A DNA stretch of 64,000 bases from contig NZ_JOIR01000002.1 of the NCBI RefSeq assembly GCF_000720115.1, positions 186,001 through 250,000 of the forward strand, given 5' to 3'. A program made the translations under genes and the position numbers. This DNA is from Streptomyces sp. NRRL F-2580 (lineage in GTDB: Bacteria; Actinomycetota; Actinomycetes; Streptomycetales; Streptomycetaceae). The notes under the pieces were generated by a model. It worked only from the letters and a program-made list of their open reading frames with translations, did no database searches and was not told the origin of the DNA. Of this stretch, positions 17,501-25,046 are shown in pieces. Each line of letters opens with the position of its first letter. The stretch's first letter is position 1.

Positions 17501-18756
17501 TCCATGGCCTTGATCGTGGTGCGCGCGGCGCGGGCGCTCAGCGAGTCCTCCGGGCGCAGCCGGGAGTCCTTGCCGTCGGCCCAGCGGGTCATGACCGTGG
17601 CCTGGCCCTCGCTGGAGACAGTGGCCTCCTTGGCGATGCCGCCCGGGTTCTTCACCGCACCCGGCAGCTTGCCGGTGCTCGTCGCCGTACCGGTGACGAA
17701 CACGGTGCCGGACGGGGTGCGGGCCAGGTCGAAGGCCTCCAGCTTGCCGGTGGCCACCTGGGTGCCCTCGGCCTTGCCGTCGGCCTTCTTGACGTCGGCG
17801 GCGGTGACCCGGTCGACCTCACCCGTCGGCTCGGGCGCGGTGGGACCGCCCTTGGCCGAGGGGGCGAGCACGCCGCCGGGCTTCCCGGCGGGCTTGGCGC
17901 CGGGCTGGACGCGGTCGATGAAGGTGACGCCGCCCTCGGCGTCGGCCATCAGCTGGAACGGGATCGCCGAAGTCCGCTTGATCGGCGATACCTTGGCTTC
18001 CTTGCCGTCCTTGCCGTCCTTGGTCACCTTGACCAGGGTGGGACCCTGGGCGGCGACGATCTCGCCGCCCACCGGGATCGCCGAGGTCACCTGGCCGGGC
18101 ACCGTCAGGACGTCGGCCTTGGCCGTGGGCGCGTCGATGCTGACGAGCCGCGTCTCGTTCTTCGGGGCCGTCTCGTCGGCGAACTGCGAGAAGACGGCCG
18201 TGTCCCCCGTGCCGCAGCCGGGGGAGAAGTAGCCGAGGCTGGCCTGCACGGGCAGCTTGGTGATCTGGCCGGTCCGCAGGTTGACGATGGCGGTGAACGC
18301 GCCGCGCGCCATCAGCTCCGGCTTGTTGGTGAACGTACGCGGCGCGTACGCGACGGCGGCGTGCGTACCGGACTGGGTCAGGCAGGCGTTGCCGATCCAG
18401 GTGTCGGTGTCGAAGCCGGGCTCGGACAGCGTGGCGGCGGTGCGCCACTTGTAGCCGTCCTTCTCGTCGGCGAGCAGGACGTGGAAGCCCGTGCCGTCGC
18501 CGGACGTGGTCCACGCGCGGTCCTTCGACCCGCGGTAGTCCTTGCCCAGGGCCGCGGAGCGGTCCTGCTCGGGAACGGCCTCGGGCTTGGGGGCGTCAGC
18601 GCCGGGGGACTTGGCGCCCTGGTCGGCTGTCGCGTTCGTCGGCGGGGTCGGCGCCGGGGCGGCGAGGGCCTGCGACGTGGCGATGCCGGCTGCCATGGAC
18701 AGGGTGAGGGCGGCGGTCACGGGTATCCGTGCCCGTCTCAATCTGTTGCGGTTCAC
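14578..18756 (-). CDS. Giant secreted protein with lytic-transglycosylase-like and SGNH hydrolase domains
   Basis: This 1392-residue protein has a Sec signal (RRAR, hydrophobic core, cut near ALA-AP at 32-33). An Ala/Pro-rich linker and a region of repeated beta-type strands follow to about residue 460. Residues 560-640 contain GITAQESNMWQA and DCGYGITQVTDGM, which resemble the Glu and GYGxxQ motifs of SLT-type lytic transglycosylases. A Cys-rich segment follows (about 800-930). The C-terminal third is an SGNH/GDSL hydrolase: GDSYSSGEG near 1075, SIGGNDSRF (block III) and SFHP near the end. It probably acts on cell wall or surface glycans outside the cell. GTG start preceded by GAGAGCGAAGA. 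Confidence 0.82.
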   Translation of the reverse strand: MNRNRLRRARIPVTAALTLSMAAGIATSQALAAPAPTPPTNATADQGAKSPGADAPKPEAVPEQDRSAALGKDYRGSKDRAWTTSGDGTGFHVLLADEKDGYKWRTAATLSEPGFDTDTWIGNACLTQSGTHAAVAYAPRTFTNKPELMARGAFTAIVNLRTGQITKLPVQASLGYFSPGCGTGDTAVFSQFADETAPKNETRLVSIDAPTAKADVLTVPGQVTSAIPVGGEIVAAQGPTLVKVTKDGKDGKEAKVSPIKRTSAIPFQLMADAEGGVTFIDRVQPGAKPAGKPGGVLAPSAKGGPTAPEPTGEVDRVTAADVKKADGKAEGTQVATGKLEAFDLARTPSGTVFVTGTATSTGKLPGAVKNPGGIAKEATVSSEGQATVMTRWADGKDSRLRPEDSLSARAARTTIKAMDTGTTVELDALPTSDPIGGGKSLQDGQSTSPALENAGGGKPAAKPNAKNAPSGVSSAAAAAPANDTVDADRFCSVPRNDPRKQAFQPTPRQVEWAVDQTVIGQLNKGATRPANWKNTGMAAYAPQSLFPLTTLDGDPNGTPDRGDEWHVPSQVLLGITAQESNMWQATRYAVPGVTANSLIGNFYGVKYAANGTQTDPWAIDWADADCGYGITQVTDGMRVHGHEKDKETPKTTVQQEAVALDYAANIASGVNILIEKWNSTRRDGLVINDGHPKWIENWTYALWAYNAGYHAKSTAGENSGKWGVGWTNNPANPLWKANRTPFLEDASGGNAYYHAAAPQHWPYQEKVIGWAARPIEAMDKPGHFTAGFREAWWLNPGERTRAMPPIGLFCDASNDCDRSKISDTDSNKTGQGACLLPGDPNTKDPLYLKCWYNKPATWKNCKDAQCGTPVHRFNDTYPEQPDEASYPPRCTIGLPEGTHVIDDLPNGYYPAGGARNCANNVSAGTFQFTFSGSGGAYPGKIDTHQIGAGFRNHFWFAHTRDKNTAEGAKLFTSGTWTLNKPDRGWMRVWVHIPDHGAHTRQAAYQVKGTDSTSAVRVQPQRVMENKWADLGVFNFTGTPQVILDNHSKDGDGSEDIAWDAVGFQPLAAKPTNFTVAMGDSYSSGEGASASGGGDYYKETDVFGKDKKLRNACHRSTYAWSRQATLPGYSKSIGAMSDDRDPNMDYHLIACSGAQTENILSANDDKGVKGAKNAEGQFGQASYGELPQLDKGYLDQNTTLVTMSIGGNDSRFTDVIKECLYAAGLLNCQHANLSDQSEPLKVTEPRLIKEKVRPSIVTTLKEIAERAPHAKIVLMGYPPLLEGTICIPGINGDEQPWLNEIGALLVKEMDGAAADARAAGVKVQFSDPTGAFKGKAICGSPESIHGIVTDKTPGDEDGLPTSAQSFHPKIAGARLYANSLESTLNSAAWRAMK

Positions 18757-18880
18757 TCTTCGCTCTCTGGATTTGTAATGTACATGTCACATCACAGCGC
18801 GTCGGTGGCTCCGCCTCGGGGCTCGGCGCGGTGCCGGACCGGAGGGGTGCCGCCGGACGGTGGGCCGGTGAGAGGGGCGG

Positions 18881-19417
18881 CTAGTTGCAGGCGCCGACGC
18901 CGCGCGTGTGGTCGACGACGACCTGGCCGGCCTTCTTCATGTACGAGTACACCGTTCCGCACCAGCCCTTGTTCTGGTACACGGGACCGGCGTAGGTGGT
19001 GAAGGTGCCGAAGTCCTCGGTGTCCGGGGTGCTGGTGTAGTTGTCCTTGAGGCGGACGCCCATGTACTGGGCCGAGCCGGTCTCGTTGTGCAGGACGGCA
19101 CAGGTCGGCCGGTCGTTGAGCCGCGGGCCGGTCTCCTGGCCGTTGGTGTAGACGTAGATCGTCGCGTAGCGGCGGGCGTCGGGCAGCCGCTCGGCCAGGA
19201 CGATCTGGTCGTAGCCGGCGCCGCACACGGTCGAGGCCGCGGCGGCGGCCTGCTTGTTCGCCTGCACGAGGGTCTTGGTGGACGCCGAGGCGTCGGCGGC
19301 GACGGTGAAGTGCTGCCCGGGGGTGTCGGCGATGGCCGCCTGGGGAGCGACGAGGCCGAGCGCGGCGAACGTGGTCGCGGTGGCGAGCGTGATCCGCAGC
19401 GAGGTCTTCATGGACAT
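18881..19417 (-). CDS. SapA-like secreted spore-associated protein
   Basis: This 178-residue secreted protein has a signal peptide ending near AIADTPG. The mature part has the pattern of Streptomyces spore-associated protein A: VCGAGYDQIV, a short strand with YVYTNG, a central CAVLHN, a YAGPVY stretch and a C-terminal Cys pair (WCGTVYSY and VGACN). The family is found on spores; its molecular role is not known to me. The start chosen at 19417 follows AGAGGAG; an in-frame ATG at 19444 lies upstream of that ribosome site and is unlikely. It is transcribed in the same direction as the large secreted gene, 124 bp upstream of it. Confidence 0.7.
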   Translation of the reverse strand: MSMKTSLRITLATATTFAALGLVAPQAAIADTPGQHFTVAADASASTKTLVQANKQAAAAASTVCGAGYDQIVLAERLPDARRYATIYVYTNGQETGPRLNDRPTCAVLHNETGSAQYMGVRLKDNYTSTPDTEDFGTFTTYAGPVYQNKGWCGTVYSYMKKAGQVVVDHTRGVGACN

Positions 19418-19625
19418 GGGGTGGTCACTCCTCTGAATTGCCATGATGTGGCGCGAGCGAGGAGGAGCGGTCCGCCGTTTGCTCAGTGTCGGCCCCCCCG
19501 ACGATCGCTTGGGGAAGCTACCAAGGACGATTCCGGGAGGAATTACGCATCAAGCCGATACCGCCGGGCACCGGAAGGAATTTAACCGCAGTGCACGAAC
19601 CGGCTTTAGCCAGAGGATAGGTGCG

Positions 19626-19727
19626 GTGAACCGCATTCAGGTCACGGGCGCGGGAATGGCCGGAGCCGCGCTGGCGCGCGACTCCGGCAAGGGCCCCGTG
19701 ATGGACCTACGGCCTACGGCCGGGTGA
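19626..19727 (+). pseudogene. Possible remnant of an FAD/NAD-binding enzyme (first 33 codons)
   Basis: A GTG-initiated reading frame of 33 codons opens with VNRIQVTGAGMAGAALARDS, which looks like the first strand and GxGxxG loop of a Rossmann flavoprotein, and then stops. It overlaps the 3' end of the metalloprotease gene on the other strand. No continuation is visible. It may be a truncated gene start or chance. Confidence 0.25.
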
Positions 19728-20991
19728 TGCGGACCTGGTAACTGCCGTTGCGCAACTGGCCCACCACCGAGACGCTGACGCCCGCCTTCTCGTCGGTGAA
19801 GGTCTCGCCCGGCCGGAACGGGGCGTCCGACAGCTCCGCGTGCACATTGGGCCGGCGCGTGCAGCCGCCGCTCGCGTTCGCGCTGTCCGACACCGTGATC
19901 GGGCCGTGCCCGGTGTCCACGTCGGAGTCCACCTTGTAGACGAGGACCCCGGGCTTGCAGACGGCCTCGTCGTTCCCGGATCGGGTCCGCACCTCCACCG
20001 CGTACCCGGCGCTCTCCGAGAGCGGGACGAAGGCCAGTTTCGTCCCGCCCCGCACGCCCAGCGGGGACAGGGTGTGGTCACTGGTGCCCGGCTTGGACGC
20101 GCAGCTGATCTGCGTGCTGTCCAGCCAGCCCAGCTTCCACTTGTGCCAGCCCATCAGGTCGTTGTTGGCGCCCCAGTCCTCGCTCATGATGTCCCAGTGC
20201 CCGACCGTGCTCCCGCCGTCGGTGGTGTAGAGGTCGGGCAGCCCGAAGACGTGCCCGTTCTCGTGCGGGAGCACCCGGTAGCCGGTCTCCCGGTAGGTCC
20301 CGGAGCCGTCGTCCTGCCGGCTGTAGACGAAGGACGTGTTGGCCAGCGGCACCCCGTCGGCGACGGGGGCCTCCCCGTTGCCCGAGAAGGTCACCGACAG
20401 GACGGTGTCCAGGGCGGACGGCCCGGCGTTCGGCGTGAGCAGGATGTTGATCAGGTCGTACCGGCTGAAGTCCACCTCGGGGTCGGCGGCCTTCGCGATG
20501 TGCTCGACGAGCTGCCGGTAGCCCGGCTCGTACGGGGACCCGCGCTCGATCCCGTACGCCGCGAAGGGCATCGGCATCCGCAGCCAGGTGCTTATCGGGG
20601 CCTCGGGCCGGTAGCTGAGCCGGCCGTACGAGCTGGTGCGGAACCAGTCGGCGGTCTGCGGGAAGAACTCCGCCAGCCGGTCCGCGGCCGCGCCCTCGCC
20701 CTTGGCGTCGGGGAAGTCGACCATCAGGTTCAGGGCGCGGACCTCGCCGGTGGAGCGCGAGTACCCGGCCGGGGTCGGCAGGCCCTCGGACATCTGCACG
20801 CCCATGGTGCCGGCGATCCGGCAGGGCGCGAGAGCCGATTCGACGGTCGTGGCCACAGGGCCGGCCGCCGAGTGCCCGCGACTGGATATGCCGGTGCTGG
20901 CGGTCGCGGAGACGCCGAGGGCCAGCGCGGTCAGGCCGATGAACGCGCTGGTGCGGCGGGGCTTGCGTATCCGGTGGCGGGTCTGCGGCAT
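19714..20991 (-). CDS. Secreted M6-type metalloprotease
   Basis: This 425-residue protein has a twin-Arg-rich N-terminus and hydrophobic signal (residues 1-35). The zinc motif is HENGH (His243, Glu244, His247) followed by VFGLPDLY, matching the HExxHxxGxxD pattern of M6 (immune inhibitor A-like) proteases. DIMSEDWG about 20 residues later fits the conserved Met-turn region. It likely cleaves extracellular proteins. It is divergent from the TetR gene at 21272, with 280 bp between them holding candidate operators. Confidence 0.85.
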   Translation of the reverse strand: MPQTRHRIRKPRRTSAFIGLTALALGVSATASTGISSRGHSAAGPVATTVESALAPCRIAGTMGVQMSEGLPTPAGYSRSTGEVRALNLMVDFPDAKGEGAAADRLAEFFPQTADWFRTSSYGRLSYRPEAPISTWLRMPMPFAAYGIERGSPYEPGYRQLVEHIAKAADPEVDFSRYDLINILLTPNAGPSALDTVLSVTFSGNGEAPVADGVPLANTSFVYSRQDDGSGTYRETGYRVLPHENGHVFGLPDLYTTDGGSTVGHWDIMSEDWGANNDLMGWHKWKLGWLDSTQISCASKPGTSDHTLSPLGVRGGTKLAFVPLSESAGYAVEVRTRSGNDEAVCKPGVLVYKVDSDVDTGHGPITVSDSANASGGCTRRPNVHAELSDAPFRPGETFTDEKAGVSVSVVGQLRNGSYQVRITRP

Positions 20992-21140
20992 GGAGATCGC
21001 CTTCGGGTCCGCGGCAGCCGGCCCTGTCCCGGACTGCGCTCTGTGCGATCACCCTCCGACGGGCGCGGCGCGCCCGCGCGCCGGGAGAGGCCGAACGTGC
21101 AAGGTGCTGTGACTCGGGTCACACGAGCGAGTGAAATAAC

Positions 21141-21200
21141 CGGGGACGGCTTCCCCGTTTGTACGTGAGTCCCGCAAAGCGGGGACCGGCTCCCCGTTTG
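21141..21200. promoter_or_regulatory. Two copies of a 17-bp palindromic site upstream of tetR
   Basis: CGGGGACGGCTTCCCCG (21141-21157) and CGGGGACCGGCTCCCCG (21180-21196) are imperfect palindromes with 6-bp arms and 5-bp centres. Each is followed by TTTG. The copies are 39 bp apart and lie between the metalloprotease and TetR genes. Site size and symmetry fit a TetR-family homodimer. Confidence 0.55.
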
Positions 21201-21271
21201 GGCGGGCCGAACGAGCTGTCCGTACGGCGAGCCGTCCGTACCGCGTGTCACCGTGCCAGGGAGGCCCCGGA

Positions 21272-22078
21272 ATGAAGCGCCCCACCGCCACCGCCCCGGC
21301 GGCCCCGTCCGCCCTCGTGGCGGCCGTGGACCTGGCCCCGGCCGTGGACCCGGCCATGGCCCCGGCTGTGGCCCCGGCTGTGGCCGGGACCGCGAAGTCG
21401 CCGCGCGTACGGGAGGGGGCCGGCGCCCGCGGGTCGAGCGCGTCCCGTGCGGTCGGCGTCCCGCGCCCGCGCGCCGACGCCGTGCGCAACCGTGAGCGGA
21501 TCCTGACGGCGGCCCGCGAGGTCTTCGTCGAGTTCGGCGCCGCGGCCCCCTTCGACGAGGTGGCCCGGCGGGCCGGCATCGGCAACGCCACCCTCTACCG
21601 GCACTTCCCCGACCGCCCCACCCTCGTCCGGCAGGTCGTGCTCTTCGTGATGGACCGGGTCACGGCCTCGGCCGAGACCTCCCTCGCCGAGGAACCGGAC
21701 GCCTTCGCCGCGCTGTGCCGCTTCACGCACGCCGCGGCCGACGAGCGGATCGGCGCCCTGTGCCCGATGCTCGCCGAGGACTTCGACCGCGAACACCCCG
21801 AACTCCTCGCGGCGCAGACCGCTTTGCAGACGGCCGTCGAGACGCTGCTGGCCACCGGCCAGGGCGCCGGAGTGATTCGTACGGACATCGGCGTCGGCGA
21901 CCTGATGGTCGCCCTGTCCCAGCTCAGCCGCCCGCTGCCCGGCACCGCCTGCCTCGACACCGACCGCTTCGCCCACCGTCACCTCCAGCTCTTCCTCGAC
22001 GGGTTGAGGGCTCCGGCCCGCTCCGAACTGCCGGGTTCGGCGGCCACTTTCGACGACCTCCGGCAAAAAACCATGTGA
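21272..22078 (+). CDS. TetR-family transcriptional regulator
   Basis: This 268-residue regulator has an Ala/Val/Pro-rich N-terminal tail of about 60 residues, partly made of repeated valine-alanine-proline codons. A typical TetR helix-turn-helix follows (RERILTAAREVFVEFG, then IGNATLYRHFPDR). The C-terminal ligand domain is unremarkable. The ATG at 21272 is preceded by GGGAGG; an upstream in-frame start at 21245 has no ribosome site. It precedes an MFS exporter gene in the same direction by about 60 bp, so it most likely represses its own transcript and that exporter. Confidence 0.88.
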   Translation: MKRPTATAPAAPSALVAAVDLAPAVDPAMAPAVAPAVAGTAKSPRVREGAGARGSSASRAVGVPRPRADAVRNRERILTAAREVFVEFGAAAPFDEVARRAGIGNATLYRHFPDRPTLVRQVVLFVMDRVTASAETSLAEEPDAFAALCRFTHAAADERIGALCPMLAEDFDREHPELLAAQTALQTAVETLLATGQGAGVIRTDIGVGDLMVALSQLSRPLPGTACLDTDRFAHRHLQLFLDGLRAPARSELPGSAATFDDLRQKTM

Positions 22079-22140
22079 CGCGCACAAAGCTCGCCGACTA
22101 GCCTTTTTCAGTCATTCCGCACAGTGAAGTGGGTACCTCC

Positions 22141-23679
22141 ATGTCAAAAACAGCCGCGACTGCGCCGCTGGCTGCCGATCCCAGCCGCTGGAAGGCACTC
22201 GTCTTCATAGCCCTGGCCCAGCTGATGGTCGTCCTCGACGCGACCATCGTGAACATCGCCCTGCCCTCCGCCCAGACCGATCTCGGGATCTCGGACGGCA
22301 ACCGCCAGTGGGTCATCACCGCGTACGCGCTGGCCTTCGGCGGACTGCTCCTCTTCGGCGGCCGCATCGCCGACAAGTGGGGCCGCAAGAACGCCTTCGT
22401 CGTCGGCCTCATCGGCTTCGCCCTGGCCTCCGCGCTCGGCGGCGCCGCGAACGGCGAGGCCATGATGCTCGGCGCCCGCGCCCTCCAGGGTGCCTTCGGC
22501 GCCCTGCTCGCACCGGCGGCCCTCTCCCTGCTCGCGGTGATGTTCACCGACGCCAAGGAGCGCGCCAAGGCCTTCGGCATCTACGGCGCGATCGCAGGCG
22601 GCGGCGGCGCCGTCGGCCTGATCCTCGGCGGCTTCCTCACCGAGTACCTCAACTGGCGCTGGACCTTCTTCGTCAACATCCCCTTCGCGATCGTCGCGGC
22701 CGTGGGTGCCTGGATGGTCATCCGAGAGCCCGCCGGCGGCCGCAACCGCGCGCCGCTCGACATCCCCGGCGTGATCCTGTCCACCACCGGCCTCGTCGCG
22801 CTGGTCTACGGCTTCACCCGAGCCGAGTCGGCCGGCTGGTCGGACGCCCTCACCGTGACGATGTTCGTCGCCTCGGTGGTGCTGCTGGCCGCCTTCGTCC
22901 TCGTCGAGTCCAAGGTGAAGTCCCCGCTGCTGCCGCTGCGCGTCCTGCTGGAGCGCAACCGCGGCGGTGTCTACCTCTCGCTCGGCCTGGCCGTCATCGC
23001 CATGTTCGGCCTGTTCCTCTTCCTGACCTACTACCTCCAGGTCGTGAAGGGCTTCTCGCCGGTCAAGACCGGCTTCGCCTTCCTGCCGATGATCGCGGGC
23101 ATGATCACGGGCTCCACCCAGATCGGTGCCCGTCTGATGACCCGGGTCGCGCCGCGCCTGCTCATGGGGCCGGGCTTCCTGCTCGCCGCCGTCGGCATGC
23201 TGCTGCTGACCCAGCTGGAGGTCGGGTCCTCGTACCCGGCGCTGATCCTGCCGGCGCAGCTGCTGCTCGGCCTCGGCATGGGCACGGCGTTCATGCCGGC
23301 CATGTCCCTGGCCACGCACGGGGTGAACCCGGCCGACGCCGGAGTCGCCTCCGCCATGGTCAACACCTCGCAGCAGGTCGGCGGCGCCATCGGCACCGCG
23401 CTGCTGAACACGATCGCCGCCTCGGCGACGACCGCGTACCTGACCGACCACGCGGCCGAGGCCGCGGCGGGCGGCCCGGCCGGGCAGCTGATCCAGGCGC
23501 AGGCCATGGTCGAGGGCTACGCCTCCGCCATCTGGTGGGCGGTCGGCATCCTGGCCGCCAGCTCGGCCATCGCCCTGACGCTGATCAACACCGGCCGTCC
23601 GAACGTCGGCGGTCCGGTGGCCTCCGGCGCCGGCGAGGGCGCGGACGCCGAGCTCAAGGTTCCGGTGATCGCCCACTGA
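22141..23679 (+). CDS. MFS drug exporter, DHA2 (14-TM) family
   Basis: This 512-residue permease has the DHA2 features: VLDATIVNIALPSAQ in the first helix, GRIADKWGRKNAF in the TM2-TM3 loop and about 14 hydrophobic segments. It probably exports a toxic amphiphile and is controlled by the adjacent TetR protein. The ATG at 22141 is preferred over the GTG at 22129, which lies within the probable ribosome-binding region. The C-terminal tail is soluble. Confidence 0.88.
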   Translation: MSKTAATAPLAADPSRWKALVFIALAQLMVVLDATIVNIALPSAQTDLGISDGNRQWVITAYALAFGGLLLFGGRIADKWGRKNAFVVGLIGFALASALGGAANGEAMMLGARALQGAFGALLAPAALSLLAVMFTDAKERAKAFGIYGAIAGGGGAVGLILGGFLTEYLNWRWTFFVNIPFAIVAAVGAWMVIREPAGGRNRAPLDIPGVILSTTGLVALVYGFTRAESAGWSDALTVTMFVASVVLLAAFVLVESKVKSPLLPLRVLLERNRGGVYLSLGLAVIAMFGLFLFLTYYLQVVKGFSPVKTGFAFLPMIAGMITGSTQIGARLMTRVAPRLLMGPGFLLAAVGMLLLTQLEVGSSYPALILPAQLLLGLGMGTAFMPAMSLATHGVNPADAGVASAMVNTSQQVGGAIGTALLNTIAASATTAYLTDHAAEAAAGGPAGQLIQAQAMVEGYASAIWWAVGILAASSAIALTLINTGRPNVGGPVASGAGEGADAELKVPVIAH

Positions 23680-23708
23680 CGGCGGTGCCCGCACGGGAAT
23701 GACTGATC

Positions 23709-23742
23709 ACCCCGCTTGGTTCAAATTTGAACCAAGCGGGGT
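23709..23742. promoter_or_regulatory. Perfect 34-bp palindrome, probable operator and promoter of the dioxygenase gene
   Basis: The 34 bases at 23709-23742 read identically on both strands, centred on TTCAAATTTGAA. That core is the type of site bound by MarR-family regulators. TTCAAA (23720-23725) and TAGTCT (23743-23748) are spaced 17 bp and could be the -35 and -10 elements, so a bound repressor would block transcription. It could also fold as a terminator for the exporter gene. Confidence 0.6.
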
Positions 23743-23786
23743 TAGTCTTTTCGGGCAGCCCTGTACCGACGACGGAGGAGCGCCCC

Positions 23787-24596
23787 ATGACCCCGGCCAC
23801 TGCACCCCAGCCCCCCACGGCGCGGGGGACCCGCATGCCGGCGCTGTACCTCAGCCACGGGGCGCCGCCGCTCGCCGACGACCCGGTCTGGCCGGGCGAG
23901 CTGGCCGCCTGGTCCGCGGACCTGCCCCGCCCCACGGCGATCCTGATGGTCTCCGCCCACTGGGAGGAGGCGCCGCTCGCCCTCGGCGCCACCGAGCAGG
24001 TGCCGCTCGTCTACGACTTCTGGGGCTTTCCCGAGCACTACTACCGGGTGTGCTACGAGGCCCCGGGCGCCCCGCGGCTCGCCGCCTCGGTCCGGGCGCT
24101 GCTCAAGGCCCCCGGCGCCCCCGTCCAGGACGTACCGGGCCGCGGCCTCGACCACGGCGCGTACGTCCCGCTGGTGGAGATGTTCCCGGAGGCCGACATA
24201 CCGGTGCTCCAGATCTCCCTGCCCACCCTGGATCCGCGCCGCCTGATGGACATCGGCCGCAGGCTGGCGCCCCTGCGCGACGAGGGCGTCCTCATCGTCG
24301 GCAGCGGCTTCTTCACCCACAACCTGGCCGCCCTGCGGCACAACGGCGTCCCCGGCTGGTCCGCGGAGTTCGACGCGTGGGGCCACGAGGCGCTGGCCTC
24401 CGGCGACATCGACTCCCTGCTCGACTTCGAGACCAAGTCCCCTTCGGGCCGCCTGGCCCACCCCCGCACGGAACACTTCGCCCCGCTCTTCGTCACGCTC
24501 GGCGCGGCCGAGGCGACCGGCGACCTCACCACCCGCCGCGACCCGGTGGACGGCTTCTGGATGGGCCTCTCGAAGCGCTCCCTCCAGTTCGGCTAG
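23787..24596 (+). CDS. LigB-type extradiol dioxygenase, DODA/YgiD family
   Basis: This 269-residue protein matches the class III extradiol dioxygenase family that includes 4,5-DOPA dioxygenase and YgiD. Metal-binding candidates are His24 (YLSHGAPP), His58 (SAHWEE) and His178 (FFTHNL). The family opens catechol rings with Fe or Zn. It has GGAGGAG upstream of its ATG and is preceded by the 34-bp palindrome. Genes of this family are often under MarR-type regulators that sense quinones or phenols, but no such regulator lies next to it here. Confidence 0.85.
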   Translation: MTPATAPQPPTARGTRMPALYLSHGAPPLADDPVWPGELAAWSADLPRPTAILMVSAHWEEAPLALGATEQVPLVYDFWGFPEHYYRVCYEAPGAPRLAASVRALLKAPGAPVQDVPGRGLDHGAYVPLVEMFPEADIPVLQISLPTLDPRRLMDIGRRLAPLRDEGVLIVGSGFFTHNLAALRHNGVPGWSAEFDAWGHEALASGDIDSLLDFETKSPSGRLAHPRTEHFAPLFVTLGAAEATGDLTTRRDPVDGFWMGLSKRSLQFG

Positions 24597-24656
24597 CCCC
24601 GCCGACGGCGAAGCTCTCCAGGCCGGTTTCGGATGGAACGGGCCACTTGTGGCGTA

Positions 24657-24830
24657 TCAGGCCATTCCCTCGGCCGTGCAGGCAACCAGAAGCCGGTGCG
24701 GACCGTCTTCAGGGTAGGAGTGCAGCCAGGGGCGGAGCTGTTCCGGAGTGACGGCCGTCTCACGGACGGAGAGGTCGTGGAGGTCCGTGAGTGTCGCCGG
24801 ATCGGCCTCGGTTCCGGGCCTGACCTGCAC
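24657..24830 (-). pseudogene. Truncated GNAT acetyltransferase remnant
   Basis: A 57-codon frame reads VQVRPGTEADPATLTDLHDL and later PEDGPHRLLVA before a stop. This is the N-terminal beta-strand and helix pattern of a GNAT acetyltransferase. The acetyl-CoA-binding motif A (RGxGxG/A) and everything after it are missing. A few residues between the first helix and PEQLRPWL also seem lost. It is divergent from hrdD. I read it as a decayed gene. Confidence 0.5.
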
Positions 24831-24912
24831 CTCTTCGGGTTCTCGCGGTATTCGGTCCCCTCTGGTGGCGGGGCAGGATACTGCAAGATCTCGCAAAGGA
24901 GGGAGCGGCGTG

Positions 24913-24938
24913 GGAATTCTGTCCCGATTCCAGTCGTT
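24913..24938 (+). promoter_or_regulatory. Sigma-R-type promoter for hrdD
   Basis: GGAAT at 24913-24917 and GTT at 24936-24938 are separated by exactly 18 bases, the consensus of the thiol-stress sigma factor SigR. In Streptomyces coelicolor hrdD is a known SigR target. The start would lie about 100 bp upstream of the ATG at 25047. Confidence 0.7.
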
Positions 24939-25046
24939 GTTTCCTTCGGAAGCGGGCACTCGGGAGAGTGTCCGAGGACGTACCGCCCCACCAGGTGGCC
25001 GTCCGGCAGCCGCACCGCGACCGAACTTCATCGCAAGGGAGCACGC

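Noticed and set aside
19418-19444. Extended N-terminus of the SapA-like protein
   Set aside because: The AGAGGAG ribosome site lies between the two ATGs, so translation should begin at 19417.
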